This document shows, piece after piece, positions 36,143 through 43,913 of a stretch of DNA of 64,000 nucleotides (positions within the stretch are counted from its first letter, which is position 1; every line of letters begins with the position of its first letter). The stretch is from Pseudomonas sp. R37(2017) (GTDB lineage Bacteria; Pseudomonadota; Gammaproteobacteria; Pseudomonadales; Pseudomonadaceae), in contig NZ_NEHO01000018.1 in the NCBI RefSeq assembly GCF_002113375.1, positions 51,075 through 115,074 of the forward strand, given 5' to 3'. The notes beneath the pieces were generated by a model. That model was not told the origin of the DNA. It was given only the letters and a program-made list of their open reading frames with translations, and searched no databases. The position numbers and the translations under genes are program-made.

Positions 36143-36280
36143 CAACTCCTACAGTGATCTCCACCAGTCATTGAATCGTGCGCATATCCAATAACGACGT
36201 GCCTGATGAGCCACTTTTGCCTTTGCTTATGGCTTGTAGCTGGCCTCTCGCCACTGCATTTGCCAAAACGCGCCATCCTT

Positions 36281-36296
36281 GTAGGGCAATCCCTAC
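36281..36296. promoter_or_regulatory. Perfect inverted repeat upstream of agtABCD, candidate AgtR operator
   Basis: GTAGGG (36281-36286), four bases, CCCTAC (36291-36296). It is centred about 120 bp before the agtA start, the usual place for a NarL/LuxR-family dimer. The 265-bp agtR-agtA gap holds no gene. Confidence 0.5.
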
Positions 36297-36407
36297 CCCC
36301 AGCCTTCCATCCGGCTGAGGCGAATCTCTCTTGCGCCCCGATTTGCGCGGTCCCCAGCGTCCACTAGGCTTAATCCCACAGCAGTCATCAATAACAAAGG
36401 TGTGGGT

Positions 36408-37532
36408 ATGAGCCAGGTCGATTCAAGCGCAGGGGCCAATGATGTTCTGGTCAGCTTTCGTGGAGTGCAGAAGAGCTACGACGGCGAGAACCTGATCGTC
36501 AAAGACCTCAACCTGGACATTCGCAAAGGCGAATTCCTCACGTTGCTCGGGCCGTCCGGCTCCGGCAAGACCACCAGCCTGATGATGCTCGCCGGCTTTG
36601 AAACGCCGACCGCGGGCGAAATCCTGTTGGCCGGGCGCGCCATCAACAACGTGCCGCCGCACAAGCGCGACATCGGCATGGTGTTCCAGAACTACGCATT
36701 GTTCCCGCACATGACGGTGTCCGAGAACCTGGCGTTCCCGCTGACCGTGCGCGGCATGAACAAGAGCGACGTCAGTGCACGGGTCAAGCGCGTGCTGAGC
36801 ATGGTCCAGCTCGATACCTTCGCCCAGCGTTACCCGGCGCAGCTTTCAGGTGGTCAGCAGCAGCGTGTGGCATTGGCCCGGGCGCTGGTGTTCGAACCGC
36901 AACTGGTGCTGATGGACGAACCCCTTGGCGCACTCGACAAACAACTGCGTGAACACATGCAGATGGAGATCAAGCACCTGCACCAGCGCCTGGGCGTGAC
37001 GGTGGTCTATGTGACCCACGATCAGGGCGAAGCCTTGACCATGTCCGACCGTGTGGCGGTGTTCCATCAGGGCGAAATCCAGCAGATCGCACCACCGCGC
37101 ACTCTCTACGAAGAACCGAAAAACACCTTCGTCGCCAACTTCATCGGCGAGAACAACCGCCTCAACGGCCGCCTGGTCAGCCAGAGCGGCGAACGCTGCG
37201 TGGTCGAGTTGGGTCGCGGGGAAAAAGTCGAAGCGCTGGCGGTCAACATCGGCCAGGCCGGCGAGCCGGTGACCCTGTCCATTCGTCCGGAGCGAGTGAG
37301 CCTCAATGGCTCCAGCGACCAATGCGTCAACCGCTTCTCCGGGCGGGTCGAGGAATTCATCTATCTGGGCGACCACGTCCGGGTTCGCATGGAAGTCTGC
37401 GGCAAGACCGACTTCTTCGTGAAACAGCCGATTGCCGAGCTTGATCCCTCGCTCGCCGTCGGCGACGTGGTACCGCTTGGCTGGCAGGTCGAGCACGTTC
37501 GCGCTCTCGACCCGATTCTAGAGGCGAACTGA
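36408..37532 (+). CDS. agtA: ABC transporter ATP-binding protein (PotA-like), GABA/5-aminovalerate uptake
   Basis: This 374-residue ATPase has Walker A GPSGSGKTT, the Q-loop FQNYALFPHM, signature LSGGQQQR, Walker B LVLMDEP, D-loop GALD and H-loop VYVTHD, followed by a C-terminal TOBE domain (about 285-360). The ATG at 36408 follows AAGGTG; a GTG six bases before is possible. It energises the importer made by agtB, agtC and agtD downstream. The family resembles polyamine and spermidine importers. The substrate follows from P. aeruginosa agt synteny. Confidence 0.88.
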   Translation: MSQVDSSAGANDVLVSFRGVQKSYDGENLIVKDLNLDIRKGEFLTLLGPSGSGKTTSLMMLAGFETPTAGEILLAGRAINNVPPHKRDIGMVFQNYALFPHMTVSENLAFPLTVRGMNKSDVSARVKRVLSMVQLDTFAQRYPAQLSGGQQQRVALARALVFEPQLVLMDEPLGALDKQLREHMQMEIKHLHQRLGVTVVYVTHDQGEALTMSDRVAVFHQGEIQQIAPPRTLYEEPKNTFVANFIGENNRLNGRLVSQSGERCVVELGRGEKVEALAVNIGQAGEPVTLSIRPERVSLNGSSDQCVNRFSGRVEEFIYLGDHVRVRMEVCGKTDFFVKQPIAELDPSLAVGDVVPLGWQVEHVRALDPILEAN

Positions 37533-37580
37533 TCGCCCCGGCTTCAACAACACCAACCCTGCACGTGGAGAGAATAATAA

Positions 37581-38624
37581 ATGTTGAAATCCCTGAAATT
37601 CACCGCCCTGGCGCTGGGCATTATGGGGGCTGCGAGTGCAATGGCCGCTGGCCCGGACCTGACCGTGGTGTCCTTTGGCGGGGCGAACAAGGCGGCTCAG
37701 GTCAAAGCCTTCTACGCACCGTGGGAAGCGGCAGGCAACGGCAAGATCGTGGCTGGTGAGTACAACGGCGAAATGGCCAAGGTCAAGGCCATGGTCGATA
37801 CCAAGAGCGTGTCCTGGGATCTGGTAGAGGTTGAGTCGCCAGAACTGTCCCGCGGTTGCGACGAAGACATGTTCGAGCAGTTGGACCCTGCGTTGTTCGG
37901 CAAGACCGAAGACTACGTCAAGGGCGCCATCCAGCCTTGCGGCGTGGGCTTCTTCGTGTGGTCGACCGTGCTGGCCTACAACGCCGACAAGCTGAAAACC
38001 GCACCGACCAGCTGGGCGGATTTCTGGGATACCAAGCAGTTCCCGGGCAAGCGTGGCCTGCGCAAAGGCGCCAAGTACACCCTGGAATTCGCACTGATGG
38101 CCGACGGCGTTGCGCCGAAGGACGTCTACAAAGTGCTGGCCGGCAAAGACGGTCAGGACCGCGCCTTCAAGAAGCTCGATGAGCTCAAGCCGAACATCCA
38201 GTGGTGGGAAGCTGGCGCACAACCGCCGCAATACCTCGCCTCCGGTGACGTGGTCATGAGTTCGGCCTACAACGGTCGTATCGCCGCCGTACAAAAAGAA
38301 AGCAACCTGAAAGTCGTGTGGAACGGTGGCATCTACGACTTCGACGCATGGGCCATTCCAAAAGGTCTGGATGCCAAGCGTGCTGAAGCGGCGAAGAAAT
38401 TCATCGCCTACTCGGTACAGCCGCAGCAGCAGAAAACCTACTCGGAAAACATCGCCTACGGCCCGGCCAACACCCAGGCCGTACCGCTGCTGGCCAAGGA
38501 TATCCTGAAGGACATGCCGACCACCCCGGAAAACATCGCCAACCAGGTGCAGATCGATGTCAGCTTCTGGGCTGACAACGGCGAGCAACTGGAGCAGCGC
38601 TTCAACGCCTGGGCTGCCAAATAA
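37581..38624 (+). CDS. agtB: Periplasmic substrate-binding protein of the agt ABC importer
   Basis: This 347-residue PotD-like binding protein begins MLKSLKFTALALGIMGAAS, a signal peptide cleaved near AMAA. The mature part opens PDLTVVSFGGANKAAQVKAFY and includes GVGFFVWSTVLAYN, MSSAYNGRIAAVQKE and FDAWAIPKG, typical of polyamine/opine-type binding proteins. A Cys pair (SRGCDED, IQPCGVG) may form a disulfide. GAGAG precedes the ATG. A REP doublet after the gene may let the binding protein accumulate above the permeases. Confidence 0.88.
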   Translation: MLKSLKFTALALGIMGAASAMAAGPDLTVVSFGGANKAAQVKAFYAPWEAAGNGKIVAGEYNGEMAKVKAMVDTKSVSWDLVEVESPELSRGCDEDMFEQLDPALFGKTEDYVKGAIQPCGVGFFVWSTVLAYNADKLKTAPTSWADFWDTKQFPGKRGLRKGAKYTLEFALMADGVAPKDVYKVLAGKDGQDRAFKKLDELKPNIQWWEAGAQPPQYLASGDVVMSSAYNGRIAAVQKESNLKVVWNGGIYDFDAWAIPKGLDAKRAEAAKKFIAYSVQPQQQKTYSENIAYGPANTQAVPLLAKDILKDMPTTPENIANQVQIDVSFWADNGEQLEQRFNAWAAK

Positions 38625-38660
38625 GCAAGACCCTTGTTAGGGGTTGAACACTGCAATCCC

Positions 38661-38752
38661 TGTAGGAGCGAGCATGCTCGCGATAGCGACCGGTCAGCCA
38701 ACATTGATGTTGAGTCAAATGCCGCCATCGCGAGCAAGCTCGCTCCCACAGG
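38661..38752. repeat. REP doublet between agtB and agtC
   Basis: Inverted cores TGTAGGAGCGAGCATGCTCG and CGAGCAAGCTCGCTCCCACA separated by about 50 bp, inside the transporter operon. REP pairs in this position can stabilise the upstream message. Confidence 0.9.
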
Positions 38753-38797
38753 TTGTGTGTACGCCTCTGTAACGATCAAAGATTTGCGGAGTACGTC

Positions 38798-40045
38798 ATG
38801 GCTATCGCCGTTCCCCTGAACGAGGGCACCAGCCCCACCTTGAAGCAGCGGCTCAAGCACGCCGAGCGGGTCAACCGCTGGAAGGCTCAGGCGTTGATCG
38901 CGCCGCTGGTGCTGTTTCTGTTGCTGGTGTTCCTGGTGCCGATCGTGGCGCTGCTCTATAAAAGCGTTGGCAACCCGGAAGTGGTCGGCGGCATGCCGCG
39001 CACCGTGACGGCCATCGCCAGTTGGGATGGCCGCGGCCTGCCCGCTGAACCGGTTTACAAAGCGGCGGCCGAAGATCTCGCCGACGCTCGCAAGAATCAG
39101 ACCCTGGGCGATTTGTCCAAACGCCTGAACATGGAACTGGCCGGCTACCGCAGCCTGCTGACCAAAACCGCCCGCGCCTTGCCGCTGGCCACCGAGCCGA
39201 CCTCTTATAAAGAAGCGCTGGAAGGCCTCGATGAGCGCTGGGGCGACCCGGCCTACTGGCAAGCGGTGCGCCGCAACACCAGCAGCATCACCCCGTATTA
39301 CCTGCTGGCGGCCGTCGATCACCGCATCGACGACCTCGGTGAAATCGCCCCGGCTACCCCGGACCAGGCGATCTACCTCGACATCTTCGCCCGCACCTTC
39401 TGGATGGGCCTGATCATCACCGTGATCTGCCTGGTGCTGGCGTATCCCCTGGCTTACCTGTTGGCCAACCTGCCATCGCGGCAGAGCAACCTGCTGATGA
39501 TTCTGGTGTTGTTGCCGTTCTGGACCTCGATCCTGGTACGCGTCGCGGCGTGGATCGTGTTGCTGCAATCGGGTGGCCTGATCAACAGCGGCCTGATGGC
39601 CATGGGTATCATCGATAAGCCGATCGAACTGGTGTTCAACCGCATCGGTGTCTACATCTCCATGGTGCACATCCTGCTGCCGTTCATGATCCTGCCAATC
39701 TACAGCGTGATGAAAGGCATCTCGCCAACCTACATGCGCGCCGCGATTTCCCTCGGCTGCCACCCGTTCGCCAGCTTCTGGCGGGTGTACTTCCCGCAGA
39801 CCTATGCCGGTGTCGGTGCCGGCTGCCTGTTGGTGTTCATCCTCGCCATCGGCTACTACATCACCCCGGCGTTGCTGGGCAGCCCGAACGATCAGATGGT
39901 CAGCTACTTCGTCGCCTTCTACACCAACACCAGCATCAACTGGGGCATGGCGACCGCACTTGGTGGACTGCTGTTGCTCGCGACGGTCGTGCTTTATCTG
40001 ATTTACAGCTGGCTGGTGGGCGCGAGCCGCCTGCGCCTGAGCTAA
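38798..40045 (+). CDS. agtC: ABC transporter permease (PotB-like) of the agt importer
   Basis: From ATG 38798 (GGAG upstream) the protein is 415 residues, longer than PotB. Between the first membrane helix (about 30-52) and the second lies a periplasmic insertion of about 130 residues (DGRGLPAEPVYKAAAEDL...). Five further helices follow (LIITVICLVLAYPLAYLLA onwards). The EAA loop around SLGCHPFASFWRVYFPQT contacts the ATPase. The large periplasmic loop is typical of this permease subfamily. The upstream extension to 38753 is not used. Confidence 0.9.
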   Translation: MAIAVPLNEGTSPTLKQRLKHAERVNRWKAQALIAPLVLFLLLVFLVPIVALLYKSVGNPEVVGGMPRTVTAIASWDGRGLPAEPVYKAAAEDLADARKNQTLGDLSKRLNMELAGYRSLLTKTARALPLATEPTSYKEALEGLDERWGDPAYWQAVRRNTSSITPYYLLAAVDHRIDDLGEIAPATPDQAIYLDIFARTFWMGLIITVICLVLAYPLAYLLANLPSRQSNLLMILVLLPFWTSILVRVAAWIVLLQSGGLINSGLMAMGIIDKPIELVFNRIGVYISMVHILLPFMILPIYSVMKGISPTYMRAAISLGCHPFASFWRVYFPQTYAGVGAGCLLVFILAIGYYITPALLGSPNDQMVSYFVAFYTNTSINWGMATALGGLLLLATVVLYLIYSWLVGASRLRLS

Positions 40046-40057
40046 GGGGAGAACGAA

Positions 40058-40882
40058 ATGCTGAGTCCTTACATGTCGCCCATCGAACGGGTGTGGTTCT
40101 ACAGCTTGCGGATTCTCTGCGGCTTGATTCTGTTGTTCCTGATCCTGCCGGTATTGGTGATCATCCCGCTGTCGTTCAACTCCGGCAGCTTCCTGGTGTA
40201 CCCGCTGCAGGGCTTCTCGCTGCAGTGGTATCACGATTTCTTCGCTTCGGCGGAATGGATGCGTGCACTGAAGAACAGCATCATCGTCGCCCCTGCGGCC
40301 ACGGTGCTGGCGATGGTCTTCGGTACGTTGGCGGCCATTGGCCTGACTCGCGGCGACTTTCCCGGCAAGTCGCTGGTGATGGCGCTGGTGATTTCGCCGA
40401 TGGTAGTGCCAGTGGTGATCATCGGTGTGGCCAGTTACCTGACCTTCGCACCACTGGGGTTCGGCAACAGCTATACCTCGCTCATCGTCGTGCACGCCGT
40501 GCTGGGTGTGCCGTTCGTGATCATCACGGTGTCGGCGACCTTGCAGGGGTTCAACCACAATCTGGTGCGGGCCGCTGCGAGCCTGGGCGCTTCGCCGCTG
40601 ACCACGTTCCGCCGGGTGACCTTGCCACTGATCGCCCCGGGCGTGATCTCGGGGGCATTGTTTGCCTTCGCGACCTCGTTCGATGAGGTGGTGGTGACGC
40701 TGTTCCTCGCAGGTCCCGAACAAGCAACCCTGCCACGGCAGATGTTCAGCGGCATCCGTGAAAACCTCAGCCCGACCATCGCCGCCGCCGCGACGCTGCT
40801 GATTGCCTTCTCGGTGATCCTGCTGCTGACCCTGGAATGGCTGCGTGGGCGTAGCGAGAAACTGCGTACTGCGCAGGTTTAA
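40058..40882 (+). CDS. agtD: ABC transporter permease (PotC-like) of the agt importer
   Basis: This 274-residue permease has six membrane helices. The first is LRILCGLILLFLILPVLVIIPLSF, and the cytosolic EAA loop is AASLGASPLTTFRRVTLPLIAPG. It is paired with agtC, 12 bp upstream, to form the heterodimeric channel. GGGGAGAACGAA before the ATG is a good ribosome binding site. It ends the agtABCD operon; a REP doublet follows. Confidence 0.92.
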   Translation: MLSPYMSPIERVWFYSLRILCGLILLFLILPVLVIIPLSFNSGSFLVYPLQGFSLQWYHDFFASAEWMRALKNSIIVAPAATVLAMVFGTLAAIGLTRGDFPGKSLVMALVISPMVVPVVIIGVASYLTFAPLGFGNSYTSLIVVHAVLGVPFVIITVSATLQGFNHNLVRAAASLGASPLTTFRRVTLPLIAPGVISGALFAFATSFDEVVVTLFLAGPEQATLPRQMFSGIRENLSPTIAAAATLLIAFSVILLLTLEWLRGRSEKLRTAQV

Positions 40883-40899
40883 CGGCAAACAACATTCCC

Positions 40900-41014
40900 T
40901 GTAGGAGCGGGTGCCCGCTTGCGGCCTGCTCGCGATGGACTTGAAAACGACGCTGGGTATCAGGCTTCCAGCGTTATCGTTAACGACCATCGCGAGCAGG
41001 CTCGCTCCTACAGG
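40900..41014. repeat. Long REP doublet with conserved spacer (copy 2)
   Basis: Inverted REP cores flank the same spacer as at 360-475 (GCTGGGT, TCAGGCT, CCAGCGTTATCGTT), same orientation. The outer arms are exchanged: the GGTGCCCGCTTGCGG arm is on the left here and on the right in the other copy. Confidence 0.88.
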
Positions 41015-41124
41015 GTTTTTTGGCGTTATCGAGGTGCTCGGTCATTCATGGCCTGAATAGAAGCCAACTCGAAATCCCCAGCTACTCTTGTGCCCAGCTC
41101 CCCGAACTATAAGAGGCTGCGCAC

Positions 41125-42273
41125 ATGAGTCTTTCCTCTTTCAAAATCGCTCACAAACTGATCACCGGCGCAGGTGCCATCGAGCAACTGTCTACTGAAC
41201 TGACGCGTCTGGACATCGATAACCCACTGATCGTCACCGACGCCGCCCTGGTCAGGTCCGGCACGGTAGAACTGGCACTGGCGCAGTTGGGGGATCGGAC
41301 CTGGGAGGTCTTCGATCGGGTACTGCCCGATCCGGAAATTGCCATCGTCGAAGACTGCATGCGGGTCTACCGAGAGGGCGGACACGATGGCTTGATCGGT
41401 CTGGGTGGCGGCAGTGCCATCGACATCGCCAAAAGCGTGGCGGCCTACGCCGGCTACCACGGCGCGCTGGAGGATTTGTTCGGTATCGATCAGGTCCCGC
41501 GCAAAGGCCCGCCGCTGATTGCCATTCCGACCACGGCCGGCACCGGTTCGGAGGTGACCAACGTCGCCATCCTTTCCGACAAGGTCGCGCAACTGAAGAA
41601 AGGCATCGTCAGCGATTACCTGTTGCCGGACGTGGCGCTGGTCAGTCCGCAAATGACCCTGACCTGTCCGCGCAGCGTCACGGCGGCCAGCGGCATCGAT
41701 GCACTGGTGCATGCCATCGAGTCCTATCTGTCGGTCAACGCTTCGCCTATTACCGATGCCCTGGCCATCGGCGCCATCAAACTGATCGCCAAGGCACTGC
41801 CCAAGGCCTACGCCAACCCGTCTAACCTGCAAGCCCGGGAAGACATGGCTACCGCCAGCCTGATGGCCGGCATGGCGTTCGGCAATGCCGGGGTCGGCGC
41901 AGTGCATGCGCTGGCGTATCCGCTGGGCGGGCGTTTCAACATTGCCCACGGTGTCGGCAATGCCCTGCTACTGCCCCATGTCATGATCTGGAACAAGATG
42001 GCCTGCATCGAGCGCATGCAGGATATTGCCGAAGCCATGGGGGTCAAGACCGCTCAGCTGAGTGCCAATGAGGCGGCCGACAAGGCGGTGCTGGCCATGA
42101 CCGAGTTGTGTGCGGCCGTGGAAATCCCTCAGGGTTTGCGCAGTTTCGGGGTTCCCGAAGACGCCATCCCCACAATGGCTGTGGAAGCCGCGGGGATTGA
42201 GCGCTTGATGCGCAACAATCCACGCAAATTGAGCGCGATCGATATCGAGAAGATCTACCGCGCTGCCTACTGA
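41125..42273 (+). CDS. Iron-containing (group III) alcohol dehydrogenase
   Basis: This 382-residue protein has the NAD-binding loop GLGGGSAIDIAKSVA (near 93-107), PTTAGTGSEVTNVAI, and the metal ligands in GIDALVHAIESYLS and AHALAYPLGGRFNIAHGVGNALLL. Group III enzymes act on primary alcohols, 4-hydroxybutyrate or lactaldehyde, among others, and the substrate is not readable from the sequence. It lies between agtD and rpe, where I recall no such gene in P. aeruginosa. A link to the semialdehydes of GABA or 5-aminovalerate breakdown is possible but is inference. Its ribosome binding site (GAGG) is weak. Confidence 0.87.
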   Translation: MSLSSFKIAHKLITGAGAIEQLSTELTRLDIDNPLIVTDAALVRSGTVELALAQLGDRTWEVFDRVLPDPEIAIVEDCMRVYREGGHDGLIGLGGGSAIDIAKSVAAYAGYHGALEDLFGIDQVPRKGPPLIAIPTTAGTGSEVTNVAILSDKVAQLKKGIVSDYLLPDVALVSPQMTLTCPRSVTAASGIDALVHAIESYLSVNASPITDALAIGAIKLIAKALPKAYANPSNLQAREDMATASLMAGMAFGNAGVGAVHALAYPLGGRFNIAHGVGNALLLPHVMIWNKMACIERMQDIAEAMGVKTAQLSANEAADKAVLAMTELCAAVEIPQGLRSFGVPEDAIPTMAVEAAGIERLMRNNPRKLSAIDIEKIYRAAY

Positions 42274-42353
42274 TCATCGCGCTCACGGTGCGCGCGTCAA
42301 AGCATGAGGTATACAATGCGCGCCATCGTGATTCCGCTCAAAAAAGGTGCGTC

Positions 42354-43028
42354 ATGCAGCCCTTCGTAATTGCTCCGTCGATTCTTTCCGCCGACTTCGC
42401 CCGCCTGGGTGAAGAAGTGGACAACGTCCTGGCCGCCGGCGCCGACTTCGTGCACTTCGATGTCATGGACAACCATTACGTACCGAACCTGACCATCGGC
42501 CCGATGGTCTGCGCGGCACTGCGCAAGTACGGCGTGACCGCGCCGATCGACGCGCACCTGATGGTCAGCCCGGTGGACCGCATCGTCGGTGACTTCATCG
42601 AAGCCGGCGCGACCTACATCACCTTCCACCCGGAAGCTACGCAGCATATCGATCGCTCCCTGCAACTGATCCGCGAGGGCGGCTGCAAGTCGGGCCTGGT
42701 GTTCAACCCGGCGACCCCGCTGGACGTGCTCAAGTACGTGATGGACAAGGTCGACATGATCCTGTTGATGAGCGTCAACCCGGGCTTCGGCGGACAGAAG
42801 TTCATCCCCGGCACCCTCGACAAACTGCGTGAGGCGCGGGCGCTGATCGATGCTTCGGGCCGCGACATTCGTCTGGAAATCGACGGCGGCGTGAACGTGA
42901 ACAACATTCGCGAAATCGCTGCGGCCGGCGCTGACACCTTCGTCGCGGGCTCGGCCATCTTCAATGCGCCGAACTATCAGGAAGTCATCGACAGGATGCG
43001 CTCCGAACTGGCGCTGGCTCGCCCATGA
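42354..43028 (+). CDS. rpe: Ribulose-phosphate 3-epimerase
   Basis: From ATG 42354 (AAAAAGG upstream) the protein is 224 residues. The TIM-barrel motifs are clear: PSILSADFARLGEEV, HFDVMDNHYVPNLTIGP, IDAHLMV, MSVNPGFGGQKF and IDGGVN. It interconverts ribulose-5-phosphate and xylulose-5-phosphate in the pentose phosphate pathway. The stop overlaps gph by 4 nt. The 22 codons of open frame before the ATG have no start signal. Confidence 0.97.
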   Translation: MQPFVIAPSILSADFARLGEEVDNVLAAGADFVHFDVMDNHYVPNLTIGPMVCAALRKYGVTAPIDAHLMVSPVDRIVGDFIEAGATYITFHPEATQHIDRSLQLIREGGCKSGLVFNPATPLDVLKYVMDKVDMILLMSVNPGFGGQKFIPGTLDKLREARALIDASGRDIRLEIDGGVNVNNIREIAAAGADTFVAGSAIFNAPNYQEVIDRMRSELALARP

Positions 43029-43843
43029 GTGGCTTTGAGCAGCTCTTCGCGGGGCAACTGCCGCGGCTGGTGATGTTCGATCTGGACGGCACATTGATCG
43101 ATTCGGTCCCGGACCTGGCAGTGGCTGTGGACAAGATGCTGCTCAAACTCGGTCGCCAACCCGCCGGTCTGGAAGCCGTGCGCGAATGGGTCGGCAATGG
43201 CGCGCCGGTGTTGGTGCGCCGCGCTCTGGCCGGCGCTATCGATCATTCGGCGGTCGATGACGCGGAGGCCGAGCGGGCGTTGGAGTATTTCATGCAGGCT
43301 TATGGCGAAAGCCATGAGTTGACCGTGGTTTACCCCGGCGTGCGCGACACCCTCAGATGGTTGAAGAAGCAGGGCGTCGAGATGGCACTGATCACCAACA
43401 AGCCGGAGCGGTTCGTTGCACCGCTGCTGGATCAGATGAAGATCGGCCGCTATTTCCGCTGGATTATCGGCGGCGACACCCTGCCACAGAAAAAACCCGA
43501 TCCGGCGGCACTGTTTTTCGTGATGAAGATGGCCAACATTCCGGCTTCGCAGTCGTTGTTCGTTGGCGATTCGCGCAGCGATGTGCTGGCGGCGAAAGCG
43601 GCGGGGGTCAAGTGCGTGGCCCTGAGCTACGGCTATAACCACGGTCGGCCGATTGCCGAGGAGACGCCGGCGCTGGTGATCGACGACTTGCGCAAACTAA
43701 TTCCCGGTTGCCTGGATCCGGCCGCTGAGATAACGTTGGCCGACGCTGTCAAACCCCCTTCTGGAAACGCCATTGTGGTGGTCACTCGCAAACTCTGGAT
43801 GAAAGTCATCAAGGCCCTGGCCCGCTGGCGTTGGCGCGCCTGA
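43025..43843 (+). CDS. gph: Phosphoglycolate phosphatase, C-terminus doubling as trpE leader
   Basis: This 272-residue HAD phosphatase has the nucleophile motif MFDLDGTLIDS (near 18-28), ITNKPERF, KKPDPAALFFV and FVGDSRSDVLAAKAAG. It removes phosphate from 2-phosphoglycolate. The catalytic domain ends near residue 230. The last 22 codons, ending RWRWRA, are unusual and match a Trp-rich leader found again before trpG, so the 3' end probably serves the trpE attenuator as well. It starts in an ATGA overlap with rpe. Confidence 0.94.
   Translation: MSGFEQLFAGQLPRLVMFDLDGTLIDSVPDLAVAVDKMLLKLGRQPAGLEAVREWVGNGAPVLVRRALAGAIDHSAVDDAEAERALEYFMQAYGESHELTVVYPGVRDTLRWLKKQGVEMALITNKPERFVAPLLDQMKIGRYFRWIIGGDTLPQKKPDPAALFFVMKMANIPASQSLFVGDSRSDVLAAKAAGVKCVALSYGYNHGRPIAEETPALVIDDLRKLIPGCLDPAAEITLADAVKPPSGNAIVVVTRKLWMKVIKALARWRWRA
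43775..43843 (+). promoter_or_regulatory. trpE leader peptide/attenuator embedded in the 3' end of gph
   Basis: In frame with gph, a GTG at 43775 preceded by GGAAA at 43763-43767 would begin a 22-codon peptide ending VIKALARWRWRA, with Trp at codons 8, 18 and 20. The stop lies 70 nt before trpE. After it GCCGG (43854-43858), TTAT, CCGGC (43863-43867) and GCGTTT form a possible weak terminator hairpin. A 24-nt block ending at the stop codon (43820-43843) is identical to 47645-47668 before trpG. Confidence 0.72.
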
Positions 43844-43913
43844 CTTGATCCTGGCCGGTTATCCGGCGCGTTTGCATACCTGACTGTTCGACCCTCAAGC
43901 CACGAGGCACCTC

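Noticed and set aside
38456..40990. 844-codon open frame on the minus strand over agtC-agtD
   Set aside because: It is a shadow of two clear permease genes. Its composition (His/Gln/Arg-rich, low complexity) is what antisense of GC-rich Pseudomonas genes gives.
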